A stretch of 64,000 nucleotides of DNA from Sphingomonas abietis (GCF_027625475.1 NZ_CP115174.1:3321001-3385000); one strand, 5' to 3'. Positions 48,205-58,031 are shown, counted from the stretch's first letter. Notes: a model not told the origin generated them from the sequence alone. Made by a program: numbers and translations.

Positions 48205-49995
48205 ATGCCGTCGGTGCGTCACGAAGTTGAAAGCACTGCCAGCACCGGGGACACGAAGGCGAATGCAGGACCGGGCCTGGTCCTCACGCCGACCGACGAC
48301 GTACTGCCGCGCCGCATGGCCGACTTCGCCACCATGGCCGAGGCACTGGATTATGCGGCCCGGAGCGCGCGCGGCCTGAACTTTCACGATGCCCGCGGCA
48401 CGCTGGTACGGCCCTATCCCTATGCCGAGCTGCGCACCGATGCGCTGGCCAACGCCCATCGCCTGATCGCCGCCGGTGTACGCCCCGGCGATCGCATCGC
48501 CCTGGTCGCAGAGACGGGGATGCAGTTCGCGGCGATGTTCTTCGGCGCGATCTATGCCGGCGCATGGCCGGTGCCGCTGCCGCTGCCGACCAGCTTCGGC
48601 GGGCGCGAATCCTATATCGACCAGCTCGCCGTCCAACTCGCCAGCTCGGATCCGAAGATGCTGATGTACCCGGCCGAACTCGCCTCGATGGCGGGCGCGG
48701 CCGCGGAAACCGGCAAGGTCCAGGGCCTTACCTACGAGGATTTCACCGCGCGCGAGGCGCCCGCCGGGCCGCTTCCGCAGGCGTCGGGCGACGACATCGC
48801 CTATCTCCAATATTCCAGCGGATCGACGCGCTTCCCGCATGGCGTGGTGATCACGCATCGGCAGTTGCTCGATAATCTGGCGGCCCACGGCCACGGCATG
48901 TCGATCGGGGACGGCGATCGCTGCATCTCCTGGCTGCCCTGGTATCACGACATGGGCCTGGTCGGCTGCCTGCTCTCGCCGATCGCCAACCAGGTTTCGA
49001 CCGATTATCTGAAGACCGAGGACTTTGCGCGCCGCCCGCTCGCCTGGCTCGACCTGATCAGCCGCAACGAAGGCACCACCCTCAGCTATTCGCCGACCTT
49101 CGGCTATGACATCTGCGCCCGCCGCATCGGCTCGCAATCGGACGTCGCCGGCCGCTTCGACCTGTCGCGCTGGCGGCTGGCGGGCAATGGCGCCGACATG
49201 ATTCGTCCGGACGTGATGCAGGCCTTCGTCGATGCGTTCGCGCCGGCCGGCTTCGATGCCAAGGCCTTCACGCCGAGCTACGGCCTGGCCGAAGCCACCC
49301 TCGCCGTGTCGCTGATGCCGCCGGGCGAAGGCATCGTCGTCGAGCTGGTCGAAGAGACGCAGCTTTCCGGCGGCGACATCGCCACTCATCGGCCGCAACG
49401 CTATCGCGCGATCGTGAACTGCGGCAAGCCGGTGCGCGGCATGACCATCGAAATTCGCGAGGAGGACGGCACGCCGCTTCCCGAAAAGGCGATCGGCAAG
49501 GTGTGGTGCTCGGGCGGATCGGTGATGGTCGGCTATTTCCGCGACCAGGATGCGACCGATGCCTGCATGGTCGATGGCTGGCTCGATACCGGTGACATGG
49601 GCTATCTGAGCGACGGCTATATCTACATCGTCGGCCGCGCCAAGGACATGATCATCGTCAACGGCCGCAACCATTGGCCGCAGGACATCGAATGGGCGGT
49701 CGAGCAGTTGCCCGGCTTCAAGGCCGGCGACATCGCCGCCTTCGCGATCACCACGCCGGGCGGCGAAGAGACGCCCGCCGTCCTCGTCCAGTGCCGCACG
49801 TCCGACCAGGAGGAGCGCACCCGCCTGCGCGATCTGATCCGCGAGAAGGTCCGCGCGATCACCGGCATGAACTGCGTGGTCGAACTGGTGCCGCCGCGCA
49901 CGCTGCCGCGCACATCGTCGGGCAAGCTCAGCCGCGCCAAGGCGCGCACCCTCTATCTGTCGGGCGAGATCCAGCCCTACGATATCGCCGCCTGA
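48205..49995 (+). CDS. Fatty acyl-AMP ligase
   Basis: About 596 residues of the ANL superfamily. Motifs: YLQYSSGSTRFPHGVVITHR (P-loop), SWLPWYHDMGLVGCLLSPIA, PSYGLAEATLAVSLMPPGEG, GWLDTGDMGYLSDGYIYIVG RAKDMII and the lysine in RTSSGKLSRAKAR. These are typical of FAALs, which activate fatty acids as AMP esters and hand them to an acyl carrier protein of a polyketide or lipopeptide pathway. No such pathway is adjacent. The start is unsure: ATG 48205, or GTG 48214 with AAGGAG nine bases upstream, or ATG 48142. Confidence 0.88.
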   Translation: MPSVRHEVESTASTGDTKANAGPGLVLTPTDDVLPRRMADFATMAEALDYAARSARGLNFHDARGTLVRPYPYAELRTDALANAHRLIAAGVRPGDRIALVAETGMQFAAMFFGAIYAGAWPVPLPLPTSFGGRESYIDQLAVQLASSDPKMLMYPAELASMAGAAAETGKVQGLTYEDFTAREAPAGPLPQASGDDIAYLQYSSGSTRFPHGVVITHRQLLDNLAAHGHGMSIGDGDRCISWLPWYHDMGLVGCLLSPIANQVSTDYLKTEDFARRPLAWLDLISRNEGTTLSYSPTFGYDICARRIGSQSDVAGRFDLSRWRLAGNGADMIRPDVMQAFVDAFAPAGFDAKAFTPSYGLAEATLAVSLMPPGEGIVVELVEETQLSGGDIATHRPQRYRAIVNCGKPVRGMTIEIREEDGTPLPEKAIGKVWCSGGSVMVGYFRDQDATDACMVDGWLDTGDMGYLSDGYIYIVGRAKDMIIVNGRNHWPQDIEWAVEQLPGFKAGDIAAFAITTPGGEETPAVLVQCRTSDQEERTRLRDLIREKVRAITGMNCVVELVPPRTLPRTSSGKLSRAKARTLYLSGEIQPYDIAA

Positions 49996-50126
49996 TCCGG
50001 CTTTCCGGGGATCGGCGCGGCACCGCTCCGATCCCTGTCATATGTTTGTCGAAAATACGGACTTATCCACCGCTGATGACGGCCATGCTTACGCCCCGGT
50101 AAGATATCGCCGTTAAGTCTCCGGAG

Positions 50127-52469
50127 GTGTCGAGTTCCTCGCCCTCTTCCTCGGAGCGGATCACACCCTCCTGGTCCTATACGCTCGGCCTCAGCAAGGG
50201 CCGGGGCGATGCCTATCCCGCGATCACCGAAGCCCGCAGCGCCGCGATGCGCCAGCGGCGGCCGCTGTGGCTGGGCGCCCATGTCGTCGGTGTCGCCTTC
50301 GTAGCCCTGATCCGATTCGAATTGCTCGGCTGGAAGGTGCTGCTGCCCTGGGTTTCGGCGATTACCGCCATCCTTGCGCTGATCCTGATCGGCGGCTTGC
50401 GGGACGATCGGGCAGGCACTGGCCGGCGCGATCCCGATCTGCTGGGCGGCATCTTTCTCGGCATCGGCTGGGCCGTCGCAATGGCGCTCTACACCGGCCC
50501 GTCGGGAACGATGTACGCCTTCACCCTGCTGGCGATCGGCGGATCCCTCGCCACCCTGGCGACCGCGCTCATGGTCGCCGCCCCGATCGGTGGCCTGGGC
50601 TTCATCCTGATCGTCGGCACTGCCGCCTCGACATCCATGGCGCTGGACGGCCGGATCGCGCTTGCGGGCGTGATCGCGATGTTCACCGTCGCCGCAACGC
50701 TGACCTTCCTCGCCAATGCGCGACTGCTGCTCAATCGGATGACCGCCGAACAGGCGCTGGCCGGCAAGGAAGAGGTGATCAGCCTGCTGCTCGGCGAGTT
50801 CGAGGATAGCAGCGCCGACTGGCTGTGGCGCACCGACGCGGCCAAGAGCCTGATCGACGTCAGCCCGCGCCTCGCCCGCCTGTTCGGCCTGAAGCGCAGC
50901 GACGTCGAGGGCAAGCCCCTGCTGGCGATGCTGGCCGGTGACGGCTGGGATCGCGGCGACGTCGCGCCCGGCATCCGGATGCTCGCCGAAAAGCTGCGGC
51001 TGCGCGAAAGCTTCCGCGATCTGGTCGTGCCCGTGATGGTCGCCGACGAACGCCGCTGGTGGTCGCTGTCCGCCACCCCGCGACGGGACGAGCGCGGCGC
51101 GCTGATCGGCTTCTGGGGGGTCGGGACGGATGCTACGGAACGCCATCGCTCCGCGGAGAAGATCGATCGCATGGCGCGCTTCGATGCGCTGACCGGGCTC
51201 GCCAACCGCGCCCATGTCATCGACAAGCTGGGCATAGCGCTCCGCGACGGGCATCATGTCGGCCGCCGCTCGACGCTGATGCTGATCGACCTCGATCGCT
51301 TCAAGCAGGTCAACGACACGCTCGGCCATCCGATCGGCGACAAGCTGCTGATCGAGGTCGCCAACCGGATATCGGCGCTGCTGTCCCCCGGCGACCTGTG
51401 CGGACGCCTGGGCGGCGACGAATTTGCTGTCGTGATACCCGATTCGACCGACCGCGACCGGGTCGAGGTGCTCGCCGAGCGCATCGTCCATGTCCTCTCC
51501 GCGCCGTTCGACATCGAGGATCACCAGCTCCACATCGGCGGATCGGTGGGATCGGCGACGGCGCCGCTCGATGGCCGTGTCGTCGAGACCCTGCTCCGCA
51601 ATGCCGACCTCGCGCTGTACCGCGCCAAGGATGACGGGCGCGGCGTCCATCGCCGCTACGAACCCTCGCTCCATGCCCATGCCGAGCAGCGACGCCGCAT
51701 CGAGATCGCCTTGCGCGATGCCCTGGAGCGCGGCGAGCTCAGTCTCGTCTACCAGCCCATTGTGGAGGCCGTGCATGGCAATCTGACGAGCTTCGAGGCA
51801 TTCCTGCGCTGGACCCACCCCGAACTCGGCGACGTATCGCCCGACATCTTCATCCCCATCGCCGAAGAAGCCCGCCTGATCGGGCGAATCGGGGACTGGG
51901 TGATGCATTCGGCGTGTCGCGACGCTGCCAGCTGGCCGGATCATGTCCGCGTTTCGGTCAACATGGCCGCTGCCCAGCTCAAGGACGCGCAATTGCCGGC
52001 GACGATCGTCTCCGCCCTCTCCCATTCGGGGCTGGCCGCCGACCGGCTGGAACTGGAAATCGCCGAGGAGGTGTTCGTCCGGGATGGCCGCGTGACCGGC
52101 GTGGTCGACAAGATCCTGGCGCTCGGCGTCCGGATCACGCTCGACGATTTCGGCACCGGCCGATCCTCGCTCGCCTATCTGCGCAAGGCCCGTTTCTCCA
52201 GCATCAAGATCGATCGCAGCTTCGTGCGGGCAGCCAGTGCCAATGCGGCGGAGAGCATCGCCATCGTCCGCGCCATCGTCGCCATGGCGGATTCGCTCGG
52301 CATGACCACGATCGCCGAGGGCGCGGAAACCCGCAGTGAATATGAGCGGATGCGCGCGCTCGGCTGCCGCCAGGTGCAGGGCTGGCTGATCGGCCAGCCG
52401 GTCAACCCGAAGGCCGCCGCCGAATTGGCCCATGGCCGCGACAAGGCGCGTGTCGTCCGCGTTCACTGA
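50127..52469 (+). CDS. Membrane GGDEF/EAL protein with PAS domain
   Basis: A 780-residue protein from GTG 50127. Five or six membrane helices (about 50-205), a PAS domain (about 230-335, WLWRTDAAKSLIDVSPRLAR), a GGDEF domain with intact LGGDEF (428-432) and an EAL domain whose first motif reads EAF (557-559, SFEAFLRW). The rest of the EAL active site is present: NMAAAQLKD, EIAEEVF, LDDFGTGRSS, KIDRSFV and EGAETRSEY. It probably makes c-di-GMP; phosphodiesterase activity is possible. An RxxD inhibitory site is not seen. Confidence 0.88.
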   Translation: MSSSSPSSSERITPSWSYTLGLSKGRGDAYPAITEARSAAMRQRRPLWLGAHVVGVAFVALIRFELLGWKVLLPWVSAITAILALILIGGLRDDRAGTGRRDPDLLGGIFLGIGWAVAMALYTGPSGTMYAFTLLAIGGSLATLATALMVAAPIGGLGFILIVGTAASTSMALDGRIALAGVIAMFTVAATLTFLANARLLLNRMTAEQALAGKEEVISLLLGEFEDSSADWLWRTDAAKSLIDVSPRLARLFGLKRSDVEGKPLLAMLAGDGWDRGDVAPGIRMLAEKLRLRESFRDLVVPVMVADERRWWSLSATPRRDERGALIGFWGVGTDATERHRSAEKIDRMARFDALTGLANRAHVIDKLGIALRDGHHVGRRSTLMLIDLDRFKQVNDTLGHPIGDKLLIEVANRISALLSPGDLCGRLGGDEFAVVIPDSTDRDRVEVLAERIVHVLSAPFDIEDHQLHIGGSVGSATAPLDGRVVETLLRNADLALYRAKDDGRGVHRRYEPSLHAHAEQRRRIEIALRDALERGELSLVYQPIVEAVHGNLTSFEAFLRWTHPELGDVSPDIFIPIAEEARLIGRIGDWVMHSACRDAASWPDHVRVSVNMAAAQLKDAQLPATIVSALSHSGLAADRLELEIAEEVFVRDGRVTGVVDKILALGVRITLDDFGTGRSSLAYLRKARFSSIKIDRSFVRAASANAAESIAIVRAIVAMADSLGMTTIAEGAETRSEYERMRALGCRQVQGWLIGQPVNPKAAAELAHGRDKARVVRVH

Positions 52470-52525
52470 GGCGCTTGCACGCCCACCGCTCTCCCGCTAT
52501 GGACCGCTTCCGCTTCCCGACCTGG

Positions 52526-52601
52526 AGGAGCGTAGCTCAGTTGGTAGAGCATCGGTCTCCAAAACCGAGGGTCGTGGGTTCGAGTCCCTCCGCTCCTGCC
52601 A
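52526..52601 (+). tRNA. tRNA-Trp (CCA)
   Basis: A 76-base tRNA: acceptor AGGAGCG/CGCTCCT, D-arm GCTCAGTTGGTAGAGC, anticodon stem TCGGT/ACCGA with loop CTCCAAA (anticodon CCA), T-loop GGTTCGAGTCC, and encoded CCA end. It decodes UGG. Its position just before secE is the conserved one. Confidence 0.97.
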
Positions 52602-52747
52602 TCCCATGATGGTGAGCCAAAAGGTCGGGAAGCGGGAATTGATCGAGGCCAGGGCGCCGCTGCCCCTTTCGGGATGGCGCCTGCGGCCTCTTGTGTCGTT
52701 GATGGCCGCCGGCCATGGATGGCCTAGTCGTTGATGGAAGGTGTACC

Positions 52748-52978
52748 GTGGCGAGGACGAACGAGAAGGATGGGATCGGCGGATTTTTCCGCAACATCCC
52801 CGAATTCGTCAATCAGGTGAAGGCCGAGACCGCCAAGGTCGCCTGGCCCACCCGCAGGGAAACGACCATGACCGCCGTGATGGTGGTGATCATGACGACG
52901 GTGCTGGCGCTGTTCTTCTTCGGCGTCGACAACGCATTCAACGGGCTCGCGCAGCTCCTGCTCAAGCTCGTCGGCTAA
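52748..52978 (+). CDS. secE: Protein translocase subunit SecE
   Basis: A 76-residue SecE starting at GTG 52748 after GGAAGG. The N-terminal amphipathic FVNQVKAETAKVAWPTRRET and one membrane helix (about 43-64: MVVIMTTVLALFFFGVD) are diagnostic. It clamps SecY. The order tRNA-Trp-secE-nusG-rplK is universal in the group. Confidence 0.95.
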   Translation: MARTNEKDGIGGFFRNIPEFVNQVKAETAKVAWPTRRETTMTAVMVVIMTTVLALFFFGVDNAFNGLAQLLLKLVG

Positions 52979-52987
52979 GGAAACTTC

Positions 52988-53527
52988 ATGTCGCGCTGGT
53001 ACATCATCCACGCCTATTCGGGCTTCGAGAACAAGGTGCGGGAACAGATCCTCGCCGACGCGACCCGCATGGGTCTCGAGCAGCTCGTCGAGGCCGTCGA
53101 GGTTCCGACCGAGAAGGTGACCGAGGTCCGTCGCGGCAAGAAGATCACGTCCGACCGCAAATTCTTCCCCGGTTACGTGCTGGCGAAGCTGCACATGAAC
53201 GACGACGTCTACCATCTCGTGCGCAACACGCCGAAGGTGACGGGCTTCCTCGGCAACAACGGCAAGCCGCAGCCGATCAGCGAGGCCGAAGCCTCGCGCA
53301 TCCTCAACACCAAGGAGGAGATCGCGACCGCCGCGCCGAAGCAGAAGATCAAGGTCGATTTCGACATCGGCGATCAGGTGAAGGTGCTGGAAGGCCCGTT
53401 CGCCTCGTTCAACGGCCTGGTCGAGGAGCTCGATTTCGATCGCAGCCGCGTCAAGGTCTCGGTGTCGATCTTCGGTCGCGCCACCCCGGTCGAGCTCGAG
53501 TTCGAGCAGGTCGAGCGCGTCAAGTAA
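52988..53527 (+). CDS. nusG: Transcription termination/antitermination factor NusG
   Basis: A 179-residue NusG: MSRWYIIHAYSGFENKVREQ, RRGKKITSDRKFFPGYVLAK, VRNTPKVTGFLG and the KOW domain DQVKVLEGPFASFNGLVEEL. It binds RNA polymerase beta-prime and links it to Rho or the ribosome. Nine bases after secE. Confidence 0.97.
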   Translation: MSRWYIIHAYSGFENKVREQILADATRMGLEQLVEAVEVPTEKVTEVRRGKKITSDRKFFPGYVLAKLHMNDDVYHLVRNTPKVTGFLGNNGKPQPISEAEASRILNTKEEIATAAPKQKIKVDFDIGDQVKVLEGPFASFNGLVEELDFDRSRVKVSVSIFGRATPVELEFEQVERVK

Positions 53528-53607
53528 TTCAAGGTTTCCGGCCCAGGCCGGAAAAGTCCGCGGGAGGCCGCAAGGCCGTTTGTACCGCTAAGCCATAGGA
53601 GATCATC

Positions 53608-54039
53608 ATGGCGAAGAAGATTACCGGTTACATCAAGTTGCAGGTGAAGGCTGGCTCCGCCAACCCGTCGCCGCCGATCGGCCCCGCGCTGGGTCAGCGC
53701 GGCGTCAACATCATGGAGTTCTGCAAGGCGTTCAACGCCGCGACGAACGACCTCGAGAAGGGCATGCCCATCCCGACCGTGATCACCGTCTACGCCGATC
53801 GCAGCTTCTCGTTCATCACGAAGACGCCGCCGGCCTCGTTCCTGCTCAAGAAGGCCGCCGGCCTGACCTCGGGCTCCAAGGAGCCGGGCAAGGCGATCGC
53901 AGGCAAGATCAAGCGCTCGCAGCTCGCCGAAATCGCACAGGCCAAGATGAAGGACCTGAACGCGATGGACATCGACGCGGCAACGAAGACGATCGAAGGC
54001 TCCGCGCGCGCGATGGGCCTCGAAGTGGTGGAGGGCTGA
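53608..54039 (+). CDS. rplK: 50S ribosomal protein L11
   Basis: A 143-residue L11: [38 protein letters not shown], then [24 protein letters not shown]. It forms the GTPase-centre stalk base with 23S rRNA. Four bases before rplA. Confidence 0.98.
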   Translation: MAKKITGYIKLQVKAGSANPSPPIGPALGQRGVNIMEFCKAFNAATNDLEKGMPIPTVITVYADRSFSFITKTPPASFLLKKAAGLTSGSKEPGKAIAGKIKRSQLAEIAQAKMKDLNAMDIDAATKTIEGSARAMGLEVVEG

Positions 54040-54043
54040 GATC

Positions 54044-54739
54044 ATGGCCAAGCTGACCAAGAAGGCGAAGACCCTCGCCACCGCCGTTGACCGTGACAAG
54101 CTGTACGCGATCGACGAGGCGATCACCCTCGCCAAGACCAACGCCACCTCCAAGTTCGACGAGACCATCGAGGTCGCGGTGAACCTGGGCGTCGATCCGC
54201 GCCACGCCGACCAGATGGTCCGCGGCGTCGTCACCCTGCCCAAGGGCACCGGCAAGACCGTCCGCGTCGGCGTGTTCGCCCGCGGCGCCAAGGCCGAGGA
54301 AGCCAAGAATGCCGGCGCCGACGTCGTCGGTGCGGAAGATCTGCTCGAGATCGTCCAGGGCGGCACGATCGATTTCGATCGCTGCATCGCGACCCCGGAC
54401 ATGATGGGCCTGGTCGGCCGTCTCGGCAAGATCCTCGGCCCGAAGGGCATGATGCCCAACCCGAAGCTCGGCACCGTGACGATGAACGTCGCGGCGGCGG
54501 TCGAAGCGGCCAAGGGCGGCCAGATCGAATATCGCGTCGAGAAGGCGGGCATCATCCATGCCGGCCTCGGCAAGGCGAGCTTCCCGGCTGCCGACCTGCG
54601 CGAGAATTTCGACGCGCTGCTGGACGCGCTGGTCCGGGCCAAGCCGTCGGGCGCCAAGGGCAAATATGTGAAGAAGGTCGCCGTCTCGTCCACCATGGGC
54701 GCCGGCATCAAGGTCGACACCGCCGAACTCGGCGGCTGA
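54044..54739 (+). CDS. rplA: 50S ribosomal protein L1
   Basis: A 231-residue L1: [87 protein letters not shown]. It forms the exit-site stalk and in E. coli represses its own mRNA. Followed by a terminator. Confidence 0.98.
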   Translation: MAKLTKKAKTLATAVDRDKLYAIDEAITLAKTNATSKFDETIEVAVNLGVDPRHADQMVRGVVTLPKGTGKTVRVGVFARGAKAEEAKNAGADVVGAEDLLEIVQGGTIDFDRCIATPDMMGLVGRLGKILGPKGMMPNPKLGTVTMNVAAAVEAAKGGQIEYRVEKAGIIHAGLGKASFPAADLRENFDALLDALVRAKPSGAKGKYVKKVAVSSTMGAGIKVDTAELGG

Positions 54740-54762
54740 TCTTCGCCTTCTGGCAAAACGGA

Positions 54763-54791
54763 AAGGGCCGGGAGCGATCCCGGCCCTTTTT
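54763..54791 (+). terminator. rplKA terminator
   Basis: AAGGGCCGGGA (54763-54773) pairs with TCCCGGCCCTT (54778-54788), followed by a T run. Confidence 0.92.
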
Positions 54792-54913
54792 GTATGTGCG
54801 TCCCTCCCCACGCCCCGGATTAATTCTCGGTCAGAAGCGCCCTGCCCGATTGACCTCGCGGCGAAACCGGTCTGGATTGCGCCCACCGCAATCCTTGCGG
54901 GGGAGGTAGACTG

Positions 54914-55126
54914 ATGATCCGCACGCTGACCGCGCTTTCCGTGACCGCGCTTCTCGCCACCAGCCTCGTCGCGGCCCCCTGCAAGGACGCCAAGGGCAAG
55001 TTCACCAAATGCCCGCCGGCCGCCACTGCCGCTGCCGCCCCGGCGGCGTTCAACAAGGATGCCAAGGGCCGCTGCCACGTCGCATCCGGCCCCAAGAAGG
55101 GCCAGCTGATGAAGTGCCCGAAATAA
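54914..55126 (+). CDS. Small secreted cysteine-containing protein
   Basis: A 70-residue precursor: signal peptide (MIRTLTALSVTALLATSLVA) then two related segments CKDAKGKFTKCP and DAKGRCHVASGPKKGQLMKC, giving four cysteines. It interrupts the usual rplA-rplJ junction but has its own start with GGGGGAGG. Function unknown. Confidence 0.7.
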   Translation: MIRTLTALSVTALLATSLVAAPCKDAKGKFTKCPPAATAAAAPAAFNKDAKGRCHVASGPKKGQLMKCPK

Positions 55127-55142
55127 GCGGCGCGGTAATTTA

Positions 55143-55170
55143 TTGACTCCTGGCGCGGGCTCGCTATGAG
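55143..55170 (+). promoter_or_regulatory. rplJL promoter
   Basis: TTGACT (55143-55148) and TATGAG (55165-55170) are 16 bases apart, a good housekeeping promoter at the start of the long rplJ leader. Confidence 0.65.
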
Positions 55171-55177
55171 CCCGCCC

Positions 55178-55434
55178 TTCGGTCGGCGTCAGCCGGCCGT
55201 GTACCGTCCGAGACTGCAGCTGGGGTTTGCCCCTTAATTCGGCTGCATAGGCGGGGAAGAGTTTTTCCGGGTCCGTCCTCATGATGGTCCCCGGGTCTGC
55301 CGGGCAAGGGTCTCCAGACCATCTGCGCGTGCCAGTCGACGATTTCCCACGGACGAACCATGCGGCGGCGTATTTGCCGTGTGGCTCACCCCGGCCTCCC
55401 ATGTTGGGCGGCCGGTTACGATGTGGAGATTGGC
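55178..55434 (+). promoter_or_regulatory. rplJ leader, probable L10 autoregulatory RNA
   Basis: About 255 untranslated bases between promoter and rplJ start, with several stems around GCAGCTGGGGTTTGCCCC and CCGGGTCTGCCGGGCAAGGG. In other bacteria the L10-L12 complex binds this leader and represses translation of rplJ-rplL. Equivalence is inferred from position and length. Confidence 0.6.
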
Positions 55435-55950
55435 ATGGATCGCGATCAGAAGTCCGCGGCTGTCGCCGAGCTGAACCGCACATTTTCCGAGAGCGGCGTG
55501 GTGGTTGTCACCCGCAATCTCGGTCTCACCGTCGCGCAGTCCACTGCGCTCCGTGTGAAGATGCGTGACGCCGGCGCCAGCTACAAGGTTGCCAAGAACC
55601 GCCTCGCCCGTATCGCTGCCGAAGGCACGGCCTACACCTCGCTCAGCGATCTGCTGACGGGGCCGACCGCACTTTCGACGTCCGTCGATCCGGTGGCGGC
55701 CGCCAAGGCCGTCGTCGAATTCGCGAAGACCAACGACAAGTTGGAAATCGTCGGCGGCGCGATGGGGGATACCGTCCTCGACGTGAACGGCGTGAAGGCT
55801 CTCGCAGAGCTGCCTTCGCTCGACGAACTGCGCGCCAAGATCGTGGGCCTCGTGCAGGCTCCCGCGACCAAGATCGTCCAGATCGTCCAGGCACCCGCAG
55901 GCCAGCTGGCCCGCGTGTTCGCCGCCTATGCGGACAAGGACGCGGCCTGA
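55435..55950 (+). CDS. rplJ: 50S ribosomal protein L10
   Basis: A 171-residue L10: [43 protein letters not shown], the helical C-terminus binding L12 dimers ([12 protein letters not shown]). ATG 55435 is the family start. Followed by rplL after 81 bases. Confidence 0.97.
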   Translation: MDRDQKSAAVAELNRTFSESGVVVVTRNLGLTVAQSTALRVKMRDAGASYKVAKNRLARIAAEGTAYTSLSDLLTGPTALSTSVDPVAAAKAVVEFAKTNDKLEIVGGAMGDTVLDVNGVKALAELPSLDELRAKIVGLVQAPATKIVQIVQAPAGQLARVFAAYADKDAA

Positions 55951-56031
55951 TTCGTCAGGCCCGAGGTTTTTCTACCGACCTATTCTTGAAGACCTATGGG
56001 GCCGAAGCTGCCCCGCACATGGAGACTACAC

Positions 56032-56409
56032 ATGGCTGACCTGCAGAAGATCGTCGACGACCTGTCGGCTCTCACCGTTCTCGAGGCCGCTGAGCTCTCG
56101 AAGCTGCTCGAAGAGAAGTGGGGCGTTTCGGCTGCCGCCGCTGTTGCGGTTGCCGCTCCGGCCGGTGGCGCCGGCGGCGCCGCTGCTGCTGAAGAGAAGA
56201 CCGAGTTCGACGTGATCCTCACCGGCGACGGTGGCAAGAAGATCAACGTCATCAAGGAAGTCCGCGCGATCACCGGCCTGGGCCTGACCGAAGCCAAGAC
56301 TCTCGTCGAGTCGGCTCCGAAGGCGATCAAGGAAGGCGTGAGCAAGGACGAGGCCGAGAAGGTCAAGAAGCAGCTCGAAGACGCCGGCGCGACCGTCGAG
56401 CTGAAGTAA
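56032..56409 (+). CDS. rplL: 50S ribosomal protein L7/L12
   Basis: A 125-residue L12: N-terminal dimer part [20 protein letters not shown], Ala/Gly hinge, and C-terminal [39 protein letters not shown]. It recruits translation GTPases. Ends before a terminator. Confidence 0.98.
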   Translation: MADLQKIVDDLSALTVLEAAELSKLLEEKWGVSAAAAVAVAAPAGGAGGAAAAEEKTEFDVILTGDGGKKINVIKEVRAITGLGLTEAKTLVESAPKAIKEGVSKDEAEKVKKQLEDAGATVELK

Positions 56410-56478
56410 TCCGGCGGGGCTCCGGCACCGGGCTCGCGCCACGCGCGGCCCTTGCCGGGCCACGACGAGACTTCGAGG

Positions 56479-56510
56479 AAAGGGGCGGCCCGCAAGGGTC
56501 GCCCCTTTTC
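56479..56510 (+). terminator. rplL terminator
   Basis: AAAGGGGCG (56479-56487) pairs with CGCCCCTTT (56500-56508), followed by TTC; so rplJL is likely separate from rpoBC. Confidence 0.8.
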
Positions 56511-56596
56511 CGTTGGCACCCCGCCCTTCGCGCCGGATGATGCGCCTTCCCCGGATGACGGTTCCGCGCGATGCCAAACCTCTCTAATCGATCCTC

Positions 56597-57730
56597 ATGA
56601 CCGGACACCCAATCTCGGCATGGCCGGCCCGCCTGGCTCAAGAGGCCCGCAGCTTCCTGCGGCCGGGGCCTCGCATGATCGACGAGATCGAATGCATCTG
56701 CTCGGTGCTGCTGGCGATCCTGTTCGCCCATGCGATCGGCGCCGCCAACATCTCCTGGGCCGCCTTTTCCGGCTATATGGTCATGCGCGGCCATTTGACC
56801 GACAGCCTGCTGCGCGGCGTGCTGCGGATCGTCGGCACCGCCTGCGGCGCCGCGCTGGGGCTGGCGATCGTGCCGCTGGTGCGGGCGTCGCTGCCCGCCG
56901 CCGCGATCTCCGGCGCGCTGATCGGCGGGCTGACCCTCTACGGCGCGATGACCGGCCGCCGGGCCTATGCCTGGCTGTTCGTGGGGCTGACCTTCGAGAT
57001 GGTGCTGCTCGATACGATGGAGCATCCGGCCCACGGCATCGCCGCCTTCGCCCGCACGCGGGTCCTCGAGGTTCTCGCCGGCACGGTCGCCTGCGTGCTG
57101 GTCAGCTGCCTGTCCACCGTTACCGCCCGGCGGCGCTGGCCGGCGGAACGGACCCCTTCCGCCAAATTCGCCGGCTGGCATCCCCACGCCGCGCGCCACG
57201 CGATGCAGGCCGCGTCGGCCCTGCTGCTGCTTCCGTTCCTGTGGCGCGCCTTCGCCATTCCCGAGCTCGCCCAGAGCGCGGTGACGATCATGGCGGTGAT
57301 GCTGGTGCCGCTCACCAGCCTGGGCACGAGCGGCCTCGCCCCGGTCAGCCGGCGGCTGGTGCTGCGGATCGCCGGCTGCCTCGCCGGAAGCGCGCTCGCG
57401 GCCCTCTGCCTGTTCGCGGCGCGCGGCGCACCCGCCATGTCGCCCGCGATATTGATCGCCGGGTCCGCGATCGGCGTCGCGATCGGGCGCCATATCGAGA
57501 ACAGCAAGTCCGGCATCGTCTATGCGGGCACCCAGTTCACGCTGGCGATCCTCGTCACGCTGGTGCCGGACAGCTATGCCGATGCCGCGATCGGGCCGGC
57601 GACCGAACGATTGACCGGCATCCTGGTCGGCATGGCCCTGCTCGAACCCGTGCTGCTCGCCTGGTATTGGGTGATACCGCGCCGCCCGACGAACGGCACG
57701 CCCGCCGCGCCGGAAAGCACCGATCTGTGA
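56597..57730 (+). CDS. FUSC-family membrane transporter
   Basis: A 377-residue protein with two blocks of about five membrane helices. The first block has the family pattern ISWAAFSGYMVMRGHLTDSL, the second starts HAMQAASALLLLPFLWRAFA and ends SKSGIVYAGTQFTLAILVTL. FUSC proteins include aromatic acid exporters of the PET and YccS groups. It lies between rplL and rpoB, an unusual place for such a gene. Confidence 0.82.
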   Translation: MTGHPISAWPARLAQEARSFLRPGPRMIDEIECICSVLLAILFAHAIGAANISWAAFSGYMVMRGHLTDSLLRGVLRIVGTACGAALGLAIVPLVRASLPAAAISGALIGGLTLYGAMTGRRAYAWLFVGLTFEMVLLDTMEHPAHGIAAFARTRVLEVLAGTVACVLVSCLSTVTARRRWPAERTPSAKFAGWHPHAARHAMQAASALLLLPFLWRAFAIPELAQSAVTIMAVMLVPLTSLGTSGLAPVSRRLVLRIAGCLAGSALAALCLFAARGAPAMSPAILIAGSAIGVAIGRHIENSKSGIVYAGTQFTLAILVTLVPDSYADAAIGPATERLTGILVGMALLEPVLLAWYWVIPRRPTNGTPAAPESTDL

Positions 57731-58031
57731 GAAACTGATCGCACCCCCTTCCCTTGCGCGATCCACACGCTATATAGCCCTCTTCCTACATCACAGGTCG
57801 CCTGCCCGCTGTTCGCGTGCAACCGGCCGTCCGCCAGAGTCTTCGGGACACGACCCGCCTTGCGCAACGGGCCGCGACGAATGGAAGATCCGGGTGGGAG
57901 AATAGTGCAGCAGTGCGGCCCCGACAGCCCGGGACCGCACTTTTTTGCGTGACTTGCCTCAAGTCGCGCGTGGCTGCTGGAGGTGCTGCGAGGCGCTTCC
58001 GCGACGAAATTGATTGCGAGGTAAGGACCAC
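57731..58031 (+). promoter_or_regulatory. rpoB leader with attenuator-like hairpin
   Basis: About 300 bases before rpoB contain TATATA at 57770 and a strong hairpin at 57912-57946: AGTGCGG pairs with CCGCACT around a GC-rich middle, followed by TTTTTT. This is a good intrinsic terminator shape; in front of rpoB it may act as an attenuator or as the end of the FUSC transcript. No gene seen in it. Confidence 0.6.
57912..57946 (+). terminator. Intrinsic terminator/attenuator before rpoB
   Basis: AGTGCGG (57912-57918) pairs with CCGCACT (57935-57941) plus inner CCC/GGG; followed by TTTTTT (to 57946). Confidence 0.75.

Noticed and set aside
49977..52466. Long minus-strand frame opposite the GGDEF/EAL gene.
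   Set aside because: Antisense shadow; the plus strand has full conserved motifs.
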